Positions 24,930-34,799 are shown, numbered from the stretch's first letter. The stretch is DNA of 64,000 nt from Streptomyces sp. NRRL S-337 (GCF_000720175.1 NZ_JOIX01000001.1:310001-374000); one strand, 5' to 3'. Notes: generated by a model from the letters alone, not told the origin. A program made the numbers and translations.

Positions 24930-26930
24930 ATGAATTCACACGACATGAGCGCTCCGCGCGTGACTCCCGGTACGGACGACACCAAGGCATCGAGCGAGGC
25001 GCAGCCCTCACGGCGCGCCGTGGTGACGGCAACCGGGGCCTCGGCCCTCGCTGCCGGACTCACCGCCGCCTCCATCACGCCCGCGACCGCGCTGAGCCCC
25101 GCCACCGCTCCCGCGGCGGCGCCGGCCGCAGTGCCGCCCGGCGTCGATCCCAAGGCGTTCACCACCGTCGCCCGCGCCATCGCCGTCTATGACGAGCATG
25201 ACAAGTCCCTGGTCCCGACCTACCTGAAGGCCATCGACAACGGCCTTCCCGCCAGCCGAGCGAAGGCGACAAAGCGGGTCCTGATCGTCGGGGCCGGCCC
25301 GGCCGGCCTGCTCGCTGCCAACCTGCTCCACCGGGCAGGCCACGACGTCGTGGTGATCGAGGCCAACGGCAACCGCGTCGGCGGCCGCATCAAGACGTTC
25401 CGCAAAGGCGGTCACGAAAACGGAGAACAGCCCTTCGCCGACCCCAAGCAGTACGCCGAAGCCGGTGCCATGCGACTGCCCGGCAGCCATCCCCTCCTCA
25501 TGGCACTGATCAAGAAGTTCGGCCTCACGCTCCAGGAGTTCTACCTGGTGGATGTGGATGTCGACGACCCGACGAAGCAGGCCAACCGCGCCTGGATCCA
25601 CGTCAATGGCGTCCGCATGCGCCGGGCCGACTACGAGAAGCACCCTGAAAAGATCAATGACACCTTCGGTGTCACGGGCCCCAACCGCACGAAGACCGCA
25701 TCGGCCATCCTCGCGCAGGCCCTCGAACCTGCACACCGGCTCATCCGAGGAAAGGAAGGAACCGCCCTCGTCAACGGGTGGGCCGAGGTCCTCAAGAAGT
25801 TCGGCCATTGGTCCATGTACCGGTACCTCACCGAAGTCGCCAAGCTCGATACCAGGACCATCGACCTCATCGGCACCGTCCAGAACCTGACCTCACGGCT
25901 GCATCTCTCCTTCACGCACAGCTTCCTGTCCAGCGCCCTGATCGACCCCAAGACCAAGTTCTGGGAGATCAAGGGCGGCACCGCGCTGCTCGCCGACGCG
26001 TTGTACAAGCCGGTCAAGGGGAAGGTGAGCCTCGACAGGCGCGCCGTACGTATCGAGCGGCACGCCGGCAAGGTCAGGGTGCACACCGTTTCCGAGGACT
26101 GCCAGACCGGCAAGGGCGGTGTCACGGAGGTCTTCGAGGGCGATGAGGCCATCATCACCGTGCCCTTCTCCGGACTGCGCCACGTGACCTTCGACCCTCC
26201 GCTCACCTACGGCAAGCGCCGGGCCATCACGGAACTGCACTACGACGCCGCGACCAAGGTGCTGCTGGAATTCTCGCAGCGCTGGTGGGAGTTCACCGAG
26301 GCGCAGTGGAAGGCGGCGCTGAACTCCATCGAGGACAACCTCTACGACAAGTACAAGGCAGGCACGGTCAACCACGGCACGTACCTCGGCGCGCACAGGT
26401 CCGTGAAGGACCTGGGGGTGACGATCCCCGCCGAACTCAAGAAGTGCTTCGCGGTCTTCCGGCCCGTCACGAACAGCGATCCGGGTGCCGCTCACATCCG
26501 TGGCGGCGGGAACGTGAGCGACAACGCCAACCGCTTCATGTACTTCGAGCATGCGCATCCCATGGAAGGCAGCGACGGAGGCATCATGCTCGCCTCCTAC
26601 AGCTGGTCCGACGACGCCCTCAAGTGGGACGCCTTCGCCGACGACGAGCGGTATCTGCGTGCGCTCGCCGGCGTGCAGGCTGTCTTCGGCCGCCGGTGTG
26701 AGGTCTTCTTCACCAACAAGTGCAAGACCCAGTCATGGATGCGCGACCACTACGCCTATGGTGAGGCCTCCGTGCTCTTCCCCGGCCAGCACGCAGAGCT
26801 GTTCCCCGACGTCCCCACATCCGAGGGGCCGCTGCATTTCGCGGGGGACCACACCTCCATCAAGCCCGCCTGGATCGAAGGCGCGCTTGAGTCTGCCGTC
26901 CGGACGGCACTGACGGTCCACACGAGCTGA
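24930..26930 (+). CDS. Tat-exported flavin L-amino-acid oxidase, L-glutamate-oxidase-like
   Basis: A 666-residue FAD enzyme that oxidatively deaminates an L-amino acid, giving a keto acid, ammonia and hydrogen peroxide outside the cell. [17 protein letters not shown] (residues 27-43) is a twin-arginine signal. [17 protein letters not shown] (about 117-133) and [13 protein letters not shown] bind [16 protein letters not shown] is the family signature. By recollection of Streptomyces L-glutamate oxidase, the pocket Arg and His lie seven residues apart; both are present in [13 protein letters not shown] (about 322 and 329), as is the Trp of TQSWMRD. So glutamate is the likeliest substrate, by inference. 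The ATG has no clear ribosome site. Confidence 0.88.
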   Translation: MNSHDMSAPRVTPGTDDTKASSEAQPSRRAVVTATGASALAAGLTAASITPATALSPATAPAAAPAAVPPGVDPKAFTTVARAIAVYDEHDKSLVPTYLKAIDNGLPASRAKATKRVLIVGAGPAGLLAANLLHRAGHDVVVIEANGNRVGGRIKTFRKGGHENGEQPFADPKQYAEAGAMRLPGSHPLLMALIKKFGLTLQEFYLVDVDVDDPTKQANRAWIHVNGVRMRRADYEKHPEKINDTFGVTGPNRTKTASAILAQALEPAHRLIRGKEGTALVNGWAEVLKKFGHWSMYRYLTEVAKLDTRTIDLIGTVQNLTSRLHLSFTHSFLSSALIDPKTKFWEIKGGTALLADALYKPVKGKVSLDRRAVRIERHAGKVRVHTVSEDCQTGKGGVTEVFEGDEAIITVPFSGLRHVTFDPPLTYGKRRAITELHYDAATKVLLEFSQRWWEFTEAQWKAALNSIEDNLYDKYKAGTVNHGTYLGAHRSVKDLGVTIPAELKKCFAVFRPVTNSDPGAAHIRGGGNVSDNANRFMYFEHAHPMEGSDGGIMLASYSWSDDALKWDAFADDERYLRALAGVQAVFGRRCEVFFTNKCKTQSWMRDHYAYGEASVLFPGQHAELFPDVPTSEGPLHFAGDHTSIKPAWIEGALESAVRTALTVHTS

Positions 26931-26949
26931 CAGGAGGCACGACGACCCC

Positions 26950-26980
26950 GTCCGGCGCTCCCGCCCCCGGGACGCCGGAC
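26950..26980. terminator. terminator hairpin between the oxidase and ferredoxin genes
   Basis: gtccggcg / cgccggac (8 bp) extended by tcccg / cggga, with one bulged C and a cccc loop, gives a 13-bp stem. It lies between convergent genes and can stop both. Confidence 0.75.
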
Positions 26981-26986
26981 CGGTTC

Positions 26987-27040
26987 TCCTGAGCGGTCGT
27001 CCTCTCCTGAGCGGTCGTCCTCTCCTACGCGGTCGCCCCG
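26987..27040. repeat. 18-bp tandem repeat, two exact copies and one diverged
   Basis: The unit tcctgagcggtcgtcctc occurs at 26987-27004 and 27005-27022, with a diverged third copy to about 27040, just after the terminator in the convergent gap. Confidence 0.8.
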
Positions 27041-27043
27041 GCG

Positions 27044-27265
27044 CTAGGAGCCGCTGGCCTCCGGCCCGTGGAGGGTGATCGCGCCGGAGGGGCAGACACC
27101 GGCGGCCATCTGTGCGGCCGCGCGATGGGCGGTGGGCGGCTCGGCGTGCAGCAGGAGCACGCGGCCGTCGTCGGCATCCTGGTCGAAGACCGCGGGGGCG
27201 GTCAGAGCGCACATTCCGGCACTGATGCAGCGCTCACGGTCGACGCGCAGGCGCGGCGTCCTCAT
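27044..27265 (-). CDS. 3Fe-4S-type ferredoxin
   Basis: A 73-residue electron carrier: RLRVDRERCISAGMCALTAP and AGVCPSGAI give the C-x5-C ... C-P pattern of the single-cluster ferredoxins that serve actinobacterial P450s. Its ATG overlaps the P450 stop (ATGA, 27262-27265), so it is coupled to and probably reduces that P450. A ferredoxin reductase must come from elsewhere. Confidence 0.93.
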   Translation of the reverse strand: MRTPRLRVDRERCISAGMCALTAPAVFDQDADDGRVLLLHAEPPTAHRAAAQMAAGVCPSGAITLHGPEASGS

Positions 27266-28467
27266 GACGTCACCTGGTCCCAGGTGACCGGGAGGCTCTT
27301 GACCCCGTAGATGTCCGCGGTCTCCGGGCGCAGGAGAACGTCTTCGGCCGGTACGGCCAGGCGCAGCGTGGGGAAGCGGTCGACCAGCGCGCGGAACGCG
27401 ACCCGCATCTCGACGCGGGCCAACTGCTGACCCAGGCACTGGTGGATACCGTGACTGAAGGCCAGGTGCCCGTCGTACGGCCGGCGCAGGTCGAGCACAT
27501 GGGGGTCGGCGAAGCGCTCGGGGTCGCGGTTGGCGGTGTGGTACGACAGGACGACCGTCGTGCCGGCCTCGATGGTCTGGCCGCCCAACTCGACGTCCAC
27601 CAGCGCCGTCCGCATGAACGTCTTGGCGACGCTCAGATACCGCAGCAGCTCCTCCACGGCGCCGTCGGTGAGCGCGGGATCGGCGCGCAGCGCGGCCAGT
27701 TGGGCCGGGTTCTGCAGCAGCGCGAAGGTGCCGAGGGACAGCATGTTCGCGGTGGTGTCGAACCCGGCCGCCAGCAGGATCAGGCTGATCCCTTTCAGCT
27801 CCTCATCGGTCAGATCGCTGTCGGTGAGTTCACTGAGCACGTCGTCGGTGGGGTTCGCGCGCTTGGCGGCCACCAGCTCCGCGAGGTACTCCTGGGTCGC
27901 GGTGTAGGCCGCTATCAGCTCCTCGTCGCTCGTCTCCCCACCCATGAACGTGTCGATCTGCTCCTGGAAGGAGCCCCGGTCCTCGTACGGCACCCCCAGC
28001 AGCTCGCAGATCACGATGGTGGGGATGGGCTTGGCGAACGAGGTCACCAGGTCTGCCGGCGGCCCGGCCTTCTCCATGGCGTCCAGGCATTCGGCGGTGA
28101 TCTGCTCGATGCGCTCGGTGAGCAGTCGCATCCGCCGTACGGTGAACTTGCCCACCAGCGGCTTCCGATAGCGCCCGTGCTGCGGCTCGTCCATGAGCAG
28201 GAACTCGCCGGGTGGCGCCGGCGGAACCTCGAAGTCGCCCACGTTCAACAGCTCCTTGCGCGAGCTGAATCGCGAGTCCGCAAGGACCGACCTGACCATG
28301 TCGTACCCGGTGATCAGCCAGCCGGGTTTTCCGCCGAGGTGGGTGTAGCGGCTGATGGGGCCGTGCCGATGGGCTTCGAGCAGCTCTGCCGGCGGGTCGA
28401 AGGGGCAGCCTGGCTGACGCGCCGTCGGCTGTGCCATGACGGTGTGGACGGATTCACTCATGACCAT
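27262..28467 (-). CDS. cytochrome P450
   Basis: A 401-residue soluble bacterial P450. I-helix oxygen motif AGFDTTANM, K-helix EELLR (ExxR) and heme-binding loop FSHGIHQCLGQQLAR (Cys about residue 350) are all intact. Length and motifs suit the CYP105/CYP107 neighbourhood, which hydroxylates natural products, steroids or xenobiotics; I cannot assign the substrate. It is co-translated with the ferredoxin and divergent from the regulator at 28645, whose product probably controls the operon. Confidence 0.95.
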   Translation of the reverse strand: MVMSESVHTVMAQPTARQPGCPFDPPAELLEAHRHGPISRYTHLGGKPGWLITGYDMVRSVLADSRFSSRKELLNVGDFEVPPAPPGEFLLMDEPQHGRYRKPLVGKFTVRRMRLLTERIEQITAECLDAMEKAGPPADLVTSFAKPIPTIVICELLGVPYEDRGSFQEQIDTFMGGETSDEELIAAYTATQEYLAELVAAKRANPTDDVLSELTDSDLTDEELKGISLILLAAGFDTTANMLSLGTFALLQNPAQLAALRADPALTDGAVEELLRYLSVAKTFMRTALVDVELGGQTIEAGTTVVLSYHTANRDPERFADPHVLDLRRPYDGHLAFSHGIHQCLGQQLARVEMRVAFRALVDRFPTLRLAVPAEDVLLRPETADIYGVKSLPVTWDQVTS

Positions 28468-28597
28468 TCCTCAGCTCGCGATATGACGTGTTTGACGCAC
28501 CCCGAAAGCTACGTTGCGTTCAGAACCTCGTCAATCGACGAAAAGGCGTTTCCGCAGGTACAGGCCGGAAAATTGATGCAATGACGCTGAGATCGAA

Positions 28598-28614
28598 TGC
28601 AACGCGGCGTTGCA
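28598..28614. promoter_or_regulatory. 17-bp perfect palindrome in the P450/regulator divergent gap
   Basis: tgcaacgc-g-gcgttgca is centred at 28606. Related half-sites (gcgttgaaggcaat at 28622, gatgcaatgacgc at 28575) surround it. It overlaps the first possible ATG (28597) of the regulator gene, which argues that translation begins later. A likely autoregulatory operator. Confidence 0.7.
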
Positions 28615-28644
28615 ATGGATGGCGTTGAAGGCAATACTGACGGC

Positions 28645-29319
28645 ATGCCAGGAGGACGGTTGACCCAGCAGGACCGCCAGTGCATCGCGGCCGGCCTCGC
28701 CGACGGGCTCTCGTACGCTGAGATCGCCAGGCGACTGGACCGGTCGACCTCGACGATCAGCCGGGAGGTGGGACGCAACGGCGGGCCCGGCGGCTACCGG
28801 CCCCAGCAGGCCCACCAGGCGACGGCCCAGCGGGCCCGGCGTGGCATACCGGCACCCCCACGCGAGGCCGGACCGCAGGCCGGCGCGGTGGAAGAGGAGA
28901 TCATCGAGCTGGCGGTCAGGTCCGGGATGCCGAGGATGACGGCGCGCGTGCACGTCGACCTGATGCTGTCCGAGGACGGCAGGCGCACCGCGGCCGAGCT
29001 GACCCGCAGGCTGCAGGTCAGCCCGGCCTCCGTCTCCGTGGCCGTGAACGTCCTGGTCCAGAACGGGTATGTCCGACGCGAGCGCGATCCGCAGCGGCGT
29101 CGCGACATCTACGTGGTCGACGACGAAGCCTGGTACCACTCGGTCGTCATCAGCGCGCAGCAGACGCTCGAGGCGGCACAGGCCGCGCTAGCGGGGGCGG
29201 AGACGGTCGGACTCGACGGGCCCGTGGGGCAGCGGCTCGCCAGGGCAGGTGCGTTCCTGGAGCGGGTCACCCGGGACCTGACGGAGTCGGCCGACCGCTG
29301 GCGCACCCTTTTGGCGTGA
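28645..29319 (+). CDS. transcriptional regulator: IS30-like HTH fused to a MarR/GbsR-like winged helix
   Basis: A 224-residue protein. Residues about 5-60 (LTQQDRQCIAAGLADGLSYA, EIARRLDRSTSTISREVGRN, then GGYRPQQAHQ) are the HTH of IS30-type transposases. Residues about 75-150 (MTARVHVDLMLSEDGRRTAA, LTRRLQVSPASVSVAVNVLV) form a MarR/GbsR-like winged helix, followed by a helical dimerisation tail. No transposase catalytic domain is present, so this is a domesticated regulator. ATG 28645 is preferred over ATG 28597 because the palindrome covers the latter. It is divergent from the P450 operon. Confidence 0.85.
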   Translation: MPGGRLTQQDRQCIAAGLADGLSYAEIARRLDRSTSTISREVGRNGGPGGYRPQQAHQATAQRARRGIPAPPREAGPQAGAVEEEIIELAVRSGMPRMTARVHVDLMLSEDGRRTAAELTRRLQVSPASVSVAVNVLVQNGYVRRERDPQRRRDIYVVDDEAWYHSVVISAQQTLEAAQAALAGAETVGLDGPVGQRLARAGAFLERVTRDLTESADRWRTLLA

Positions 29320-29920
29320 TGGGGGTCGTGGCCCTTCCCTCTTGGAGCCGGCGCACGATCTCAGTGCCGTCCAGGGCGTTTTGGAAGAAGACCGCGTTGG
29401 TGTGCATGGGCTGACGTGGGTCGTTGACCGGGGGCGGGTGTGGGTGTCTGCCTCGCACGGCTATGAATTGGCACTGGGCGGAAGGCACACCCGCTTGCCG
29501 TATATGCCCCGCCGCCCGGTGACATAGGTGCCTCCGGGCCGCTGGCTGACACCGAGGCGTTTGAGCACGTGTCTGAATCGCAGGCACCGAGAGCGTGGCG
29601 TCTGTCCATGGTGCGCAGGACGAGCCGCTCCTACCTTCGGCATACGCGAGATCCAGCGCTGGTGATGCCGGCATTCCTCGCCGTACCGGCCCTGGCCGGT
29701 CCGGTCTGGAGTGCCGCGCCACCATTCGAGGGGAGTAGACCCGTGAACGCTGACGGCAGGCCGCCCGTCCCGCCGCCCACCGGCATCATCCACTCCGGAC
29801 CGGCCGTGCGCGGCAGGTCCGCCGACAGGAGCCAACTCAGGTGTCACTGCGGCCGGTTGCTCACCAGCTGTCAAGGCTGCCAGTCCCCCCGCTGCCTCGA
29901 CTGCGACCCCTATCGATCCG
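29320..29920. other. 600-bp gap with possible decayed coding sequence
   Basis: I found no intact gene here. On the minus strand, about 29340-29410 reads MHTNAVFFQNALDGTEIVRR with high third-position GC, and about 29465-29560 reads HVLKRLGVSQRPGGTYVTG in another frame, suggesting a decayed gene of unknown family. Confidence 0.35.
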
Positions 29921-31356
29921 ATGACTGTGCCTTCGATCTCTGAGCGAGCCCTCGACGGCGTCTCCACCGAGGAGCCCGACGCAGTGCCTCATTCCTCAGG
30001 TGGTCCACGACTGGAAAACCAGGCACGGGCGCGGCACTTCGTGGTGATCGGCAGCGATGAGGCGCGCAGGGTCTGCGGCTTCCTGCAGTCGGCCGGGCAT
30101 ACGGTGCGCCATCTGGCACAGCCCACGGACGAGGATCTGCGCCGGGCGCTGGACCAGGAGGCGACGGGAATCGAGGTGGCGGGGGTCGCGATCCTTTCGA
30201 CGACGACGTCGAGTCCCTGCGCTACGCGCTCGCGGTCGAGCACATCTGCCCAGGCGTCCTGCTGGTGGTGACCGTCTTCGACCGGACGGTCGCCGAGCAA
30301 CTCGTACGCGTGGTTCCGAACTGCCAGGTCACCTCGCCGGCCGAGGTCGCCGCCCCAGCCCTGTTGGCCGCCTGTCTCCAACCCGACCTGCTGGCCCTCA
30401 ACCGCACGCCCTCGGGCCACATAGGCGCCCGTTGGGAAAGCGACGGCGTGCGCCTCGAAACGTACCGGCCACCGCGTTCCCTGAGGTACCGGGCCTGGCT
30501 GGGGAAGCTCAGAGGACAGCTACGGCCCCACGACGGCAGCTCCCGCATCATGCTGACCGGTCTCACCGGACTTCTCGCCGTGCTGCTCGCGGACTGGAGC
30601 TGGGCCGTGACGCTCAACCACCGTCCACCGGTGGAAGCCTTCTTCGAGGCGGTACGCACCGTCTCCGCCGTCGGCCCGGCGTCCGCCCACGGGTCGAGCG
30701 CCTACCTCCTGTTCGCCGCACTCGCGATGCTCATCACCATCGTCTTCACGGCCGTCTTCACCGCCGGCATGGTCGACCGCCTCCTTGGCCCCCGCTCGAT
30801 CGGCATGGTGGGCCCCCGAGCGCTGCCGCGTGCGGGCCACGTGGTGGTCGTCGGGCTCGGGCAGGTGGGACTGCGGCTGTGCACCCGGTTGCAGGCCCTC
30901 GGCATCGGCGTGATCGCGGTCGAACGCGACCCGGCCGCCCCCAACCTCCGGCTGGCCAAGGCCCTCGGCGTTCCCGTCGTCATCGCCGACGCCACCGACA
31001 GGTTCGTGCTGCGCAAGCTCAGCCTCCACACCGCTCAGACCCTCGCCGCCGTCGCCTCGGACGACCTGGACAACATCGCGGTCGCCGTCGCCGCACGGGC
31101 AGTCGCGCCCGATCTGCGCGTGGTCATCCGGGCAGGTGACCATGAGGCCATCGCCGAGACCCAGTCCCTGTTCCGGATCGGCATCGTCCACGACCTGGGC
31201 AGTCTGAGCGCCGCGTACACGACCGCGAGCCTGACCGGGCTACGGCCACGCGGAGTGATCGCCCACGGTAGACGGCTGTGGGTCGAGCACGGCAGCGGAA
31301 GCTTCACGCCGTGGCCACACGCGCTCCGGTGCGACCACCCACAGGACGGTGTCTGA
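29921..31356 (+). pseudogene. two-domain NAD-binding (TrkA-N/RCK) ion-channel-like protein, frameshifted
   Basis: The first frame (29921 to about 30200) gives a Rossmann start, HFVVIGSDEARRVCGFLQSA; the second (stop 31356) continues with DDDVESLRYALAVEHICPG, two membrane segments (about 30555-30620 and 30700-30790) and a second NAD-binding domain, HVVVVGLGQVGLRLCTRLQA. One base missing near 30197-30205 separates them. The whole (about 478 residues) resembles actinobacterial potassium-channel/TrkA-like proteins in which paired RCK domains gate a pore. An ATG at 30265 could still express the C-terminal part. Either inactivated or a sequencing error. Confidence 0.75.
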
Positions 31357-31551
31357 ACGGTGGGATCCGCCTCGCGAACCCACCAACCCGGTGCACCGCT
31401 CACCTGCCGACGGGGGCCATTCAAGTTGCCCCCGACCCGGCCTCCGCCCCCGACCGCTGTCCCCGTCCTCGGACGCGCCGACGACTTCACCGTCACCCAA
31501 AAGCTCCCAGTCGGTGCACGGGCTGGCCCCGGGGGCCGGTAGACGTCGGTC

Positions 31552-31602
31552 GGTATGTACCACGGTTCGGTATGTACGACGGTTCGGCATCTACCACGGT
31601 TC
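31552..31602. repeat. three tandem 17-bp iterons upstream of the MFS gene
   Basis: Units at 31552, 31569 and 31586 (consensus ggtatgtaccacggttc) differ at only one to two positions. The array ends 75 bases before the GTG start at 31678, the right place for operator repeats. The rest of the 31357-31677 gap shows nothing clear. Confidence 0.8.
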
Positions 31603-31677
31603 GGACGAGCATCAATAGTGTGGGCAGCGAAGGCAGGGCCCCCTGACCGGCACTCGTGAGGCCCCGGAGGAGGACCG

Positions 31678-32865
31678 GTGACGGCGCCGACCACAGAGTG
31701 CGCACCGCGGCGGCAGATGTGGCCGCTGTACGCAGCCGGATTCACCACCGCGTTCGGTGCCCACGGCATCGCAGCCAACCTCGGCGGTCTCTCGCCGGAC
31801 GCGGTGACCTCGGTCATGGTCCTGGGCGGGCTGCTGGCCCTCTACGACGGGGCGGAGGTACTGCTCAAGCCGCTGTTCGGCACCCTGGCGGACCGGATCG
31901 GCGCCCGCCCCGTGCTGCTCGGCGGACTGGCCGCCTTCGCCGCGGCGTCGGCCCTCTACGTGCTCGCGGACAGTCCAGGCTGGCTGTGGGCAGCCCGCCT
32001 CGGCCAGGGCGCGGCCGCCTCCGCCTTCTCACCTTCGGCCTCCGCGCTGGTCGCCCGCTTGAATCCGGCGGCCAGGCACGGTCGGGCGTTCGGCAGCTAC
32101 GGCTTTTACAAGAGCATCGGCTACACCTTGGGCCCGCTGCTCGGCGGCGTCCTGATGTGGGTCGGCGGGCTGCGCCTGCTCTTCGCCGTGCTGGCAGTGC
32201 TGGGTGCGGCTGTCGCGGTCTGGTCTGTGCTCGCCGTGCCGCACGTACGACCGTTGCCGCGGGCCCGGCAGACGGTGGTGGATGTGGCCCGGCGGCTGGC
32301 CGACCCGGCCTTCTGGCGCCCCACCGCAGCTCTCGCCGGTGCGAGTGCCGCGCTGTCGGTCGGCGTGGGCTTCCTGCCGGTCTCCGGGCGGGCCGCGGGT
32401 CTGGGCGCTGTTGCGACCGGTGCCGCCGTATCGGTCCTCGCCGCCTGCGCCGCGATCGTCCAGCCACGCGCGGGGCGGGCCCTGGACGCCGGGCTCCTCA
32501 CCGCGCCCGCCGGCATCAGCGTCGGCCTGCTGACCACGGCCGCCGGTTTGGCCTGCGCCGTGCTGCCCGGACTGACCGGTGTCCTGCTCGCTGCCGTATT
32601 GATCGGTATCGGCACGGGGCTGATCACACCGCTCGGCTTCGCCGCCCTGGCGGCCTCCACCCCTCAGGCGAGGCTCGGCCAGACCATGGGCGCCGCCGAA
32701 CTGGGGCGCGAACTCGGTGATGCGGGCGGCCCGCTGCTCGTCGCCGGCGCCGCCACTTTGGCCACCCTCGCCCACGGCTACGTGGTCCTTGCCGTGCTCC
32801 TCGCGACGGGCCCGGTCATCGTGCTCACCCACCGCCGCCCACGCGGCAGCCGTACCCGCGAGTGA
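31678..32865 (+). CDS. MFS transporter (drug-exporter-like)
   Basis: A 395-residue membrane protein with about 12 segments. Loop 2-3 motif KPLFGTLADRIGARPVLLGG and the motif C-like YKSIGYTLGPLLGGVLM are typical of DHA1 antiporters that export drugs or metabolites. GTG 31678 follows an exact GGAGGAGG site by five bases. No regulator gene adjoins it; the 17-bp iterons upstream may be bound by a protein encoded elsewhere. Confidence 0.9.
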   Translation: MTAPTTECAPRRQMWPLYAAGFTTAFGAHGIAANLGGLSPDAVTSVMVLGGLLALYDGAEVLLKPLFGTLADRIGARPVLLGGLAAFAAASALYVLADSPGWLWAARLGQGAAASAFSPSASALVARLNPAARHGRAFGSYGFYKSIGYTLGPLLGGVLMWVGGLRLLFAVLAVLGAAVAVWSVLAVPHVRPLPRARQTVVDVARRLADPAFWRPTAALAGASAALSVGVGFLPVSGRAAGLGAVATGAAVSVLAACAAIVQPRAGRALDAGLLTAPAGISVGLLTTAAGLACAVLPGLTGVLLAAVLIGIGTGLITPLGFAALAASTPQARLGQTMGAAELGRELGDAGGPLLVAGAATLATLAHGYVVLAVLLATGPVIVLTHRRPRGSRTRE

Positions 32866-33656
32866 CGCCGCAGGGGGTCTTGACCCTCTCCGCCCAGCCG
32901 CGTTGGCGGTACGGAAGTTCAGCAACAGCCGGCCGTGCGTGCACCGGCTGCCCGACGAGAACCACCCCGCCTTCCGGTCGGTCGCGCACCACTGTCACCC
33001 CGATCCCGACCACCTTCCGGTTCCACTGGGGCAGACAGACAAGTTCGGCACGCTCACGGCGCTGCGGCTCGATGCCGTGGGAGACGGTGCCCTGCACTCT
33101 CGGAAGTGGCGAAAGACGGTGCCCGGCGCTTTTGTGAGGGGCGGAGGACCCGGTATCGCGCGATCACGGCCAGGGTGGCCACCCCCCACAGGAGTCACCC
33201 TGGCCGGGATCGCATACGCGCGCGATCACGCGCCCGTATGCAGTTCTGCGCCGCAGGATGCTCCCGCGTTACTCGACCAGGCCATACGTCCGACATGCGC
33301 GGCTATATGTACTCATTCAGCCCTGCCTGCCGTGTGGGTGTGACAACTGATCAACCGGTGACGCAGAAGGAGTAGCCGACTGGTCATCGGCACACGCGGA
33401 TCCGACGGTTCCCCCCGTGCCAGCGGATCCGCCCTCATGGCGCGGGCGGCGCTGCCTTCCCCCGGCGGCCCCGCCCGCGTCAGACTTCACCCCACGCCAG
33501 GCCGCTCTTCCGCGTGCGAGCAGGATGTGGGACCGAATCGGCTGCTCTGGCCGATGCTGCTCTGGCGCGTACTCCGAGCCCCCGTGCTGCTCCGACGCAC
33601 GAAGAGCGGTCCGTACGAATACCTCGCACGGACCGCTCGCGGCCGGATGGTGTCGG
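32866..33656. other. 790-bp gap; one long hairpin, no gene found
   Basis: No ORF on either strand has convincing coding bias. An 11-bp inverted repeat (cggccagggtg 33167-33177 / caccctggccg 33196-33206) with an 18-base loop is the main structure, possibly a terminator. The 3' part holds the LCP gene terminator. Confidence 0.5.
33604..33638 (-). terminator. terminator after the LCP gene
   Basis: A perfect 11-bp stem (gagcggtccgt / acggaccgctc) with a 13-base loop lies 19 bases beyond the LCP stop on the minus strand. Confidence 0.8.
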
Positions 33657-34799
33657 TCAGCGGTCGCTGGTCACGGTGACCGGGGCGTCGTTCTTCAGCT
33701 CGTCCACGAGCTGCTTGACCTTCGGCCTGTCCCACTGGAGGTTGCCGCCGACGCTGCCGGAGACCGGCATGTTCATGGACTTGCCCTCGCCGCTGTTGAC
33801 GTCCTTCATGGCGAAGAACATCTCGGCGAGCAGGTAGGGGTTCATGTCCTTGTCGACGACGAGGGTGTCGAGGCCCGCGCTCATGACCGGATAGAGGGTG
33901 AACGGGTTGAGGAGGGTGCCGGGCGTGGCCACCTGGCTCGCGAGCGTCGAGAGGAACTTCTGCTGGTTCTTGGTACGGTCCAGGTCGCTGCCGGCGAAGG
34001 CGTGCCGGGTACGGACGTACGCGAGTGCCTGGGTGCCGTTGAGGGTCTGCTGGCCTGCCTTGAAATCGGCGCCGGACCACTTGTCTGTGAAGCCCTTGTC
34101 GAGGTCCATCTCGACTCCGCCCATGGCGTCGACGAGGTCGGCAAAACCGGTGAAGCCGATCTCGGCGTAGTGGTCGATGTGCAGCCCGGTGTTGTACTCG
34201 ACCGTGCGGACCAGCAGTTGCGGACCGTCGAAGGCGTAGGAGGCATTGAGCTTGTTCGGGCCCATGGCGGGCCTGATCCTGCCGGACTCGGAACCGCGGA
34301 ACTCCGGGATCGTGACGTTCGAGTCGCGCGGCAGGGAGATCAGCGTCGGGCCGTGGGAACCGATGTGCAGGATCATCATCGAGTCGGTCCGCTGCCCCGC
34401 CTCCGCACTGCCGCCGGTGTGCAGGCTCTTGCGCTGGGCCGCCGACATGCCCTTGCGGCTGTCGGAGCCGACGATCAGGTAGTTGGTGCCCTCGCCCGCG
34501 GCCGGTCGGTCGATGACCTTGCTGAGATCGACCTCCTTGCGCAGCTTGGAGTCCGCCCAGAAATACGTGCCGGCCGCCACCACGAGCAGGATGACGAGGA
34601 CGGATATCAGAATCCGCTTGGCCTTGCCGCGCCTACGTGGGGCCGGTTCGACGTCATACGGGCCGCCGTTTTCGGAACGGGGCGGCACCGCGGGCCGCTG
34701 GGTGGGTATGAATTGGGCGGAATTCGGGGGACGCGCCGCATGTGCGGGCTCATACGGTTCCTGGAAGTCGGCATACCTGCCACGGGGCCTCTGATGCAT
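33657..34799 (-). CDS. LCP (LytR-CpsA-Psr) family cell-wall ligase
   Basis: A 380-residue bitopic membrane protein. A Pro/Arg-rich cytoplasmic head (about 60 residues) precedes one membrane helix (ILISVLVILLVVAAGTYFW), then the extracellular LCP domain: NYLIVGSDSRKG, GQRTDSMMILHI, LISLPRDSNVTIP and KLNASYAFDGPQLLVRTVE carry the conserved Arg and Asp residues that bind the polyprenyl pyrophosphate and metal. LCP enzymes attach teichoic-acid-like or other glycopolymers to peptidoglycan. ATG 34799 is taken; an upstream ATG (34835) would add 12 residues. Confidence 0.9.
   Translation of the reverse strand: MHQRPRGRYADFQEPYEPAHAARPPNSAQFIPTQRPAVPPRSENGGPYDVEPAPRRRGKAKRILISVLVILLVVAAGTYFWADSKLRKEVDLSKVIDRPAAGEGTNYLIVGSDSRKGMSAAQRKSLHTGGSAEAGQRTDSMMILHIGSHGPTLISLPRDSNVTIPEFRGSESGRIRPAMGPNKLNASYAFDGPQLLVRTVEYNTGLHIDHYAEIGFTGFADLVDAMGGVEMDLDKGFTDKWSGADFKAGQQTLNGTQALAYVRTRHAFAGSDLDRTKNQQKFLSTLASQVATPGTLLNPFTLYPVMSAGLDTLVVDKDMNPYLLAEMFFAMKDVNSGEGKSMNMPVSGSVGGNLQWDRPKVKQLVDELKNDAPVTVTSDR

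Noticed and set aside
27044..28645. P450-ferredoxin pair as part of a natural-product cluster
   Set aside because: No PKS, NRPS, terpene or RiPP core gene lies within the window, so a biosynthetic cluster cannot be supported.
28645..28850. IS30 transposase
   Set aside because: Only the HTH part is IS30-like; no catalytic DDE domain or inverted repeats follow, and the downstream half is a regulator domain.
33167..33206. Hairpin as a riboswitch
   Set aside because: A single stem with no conserved core and no downstream gene in the same direction within several hundred bases; more likely a terminator or chance.
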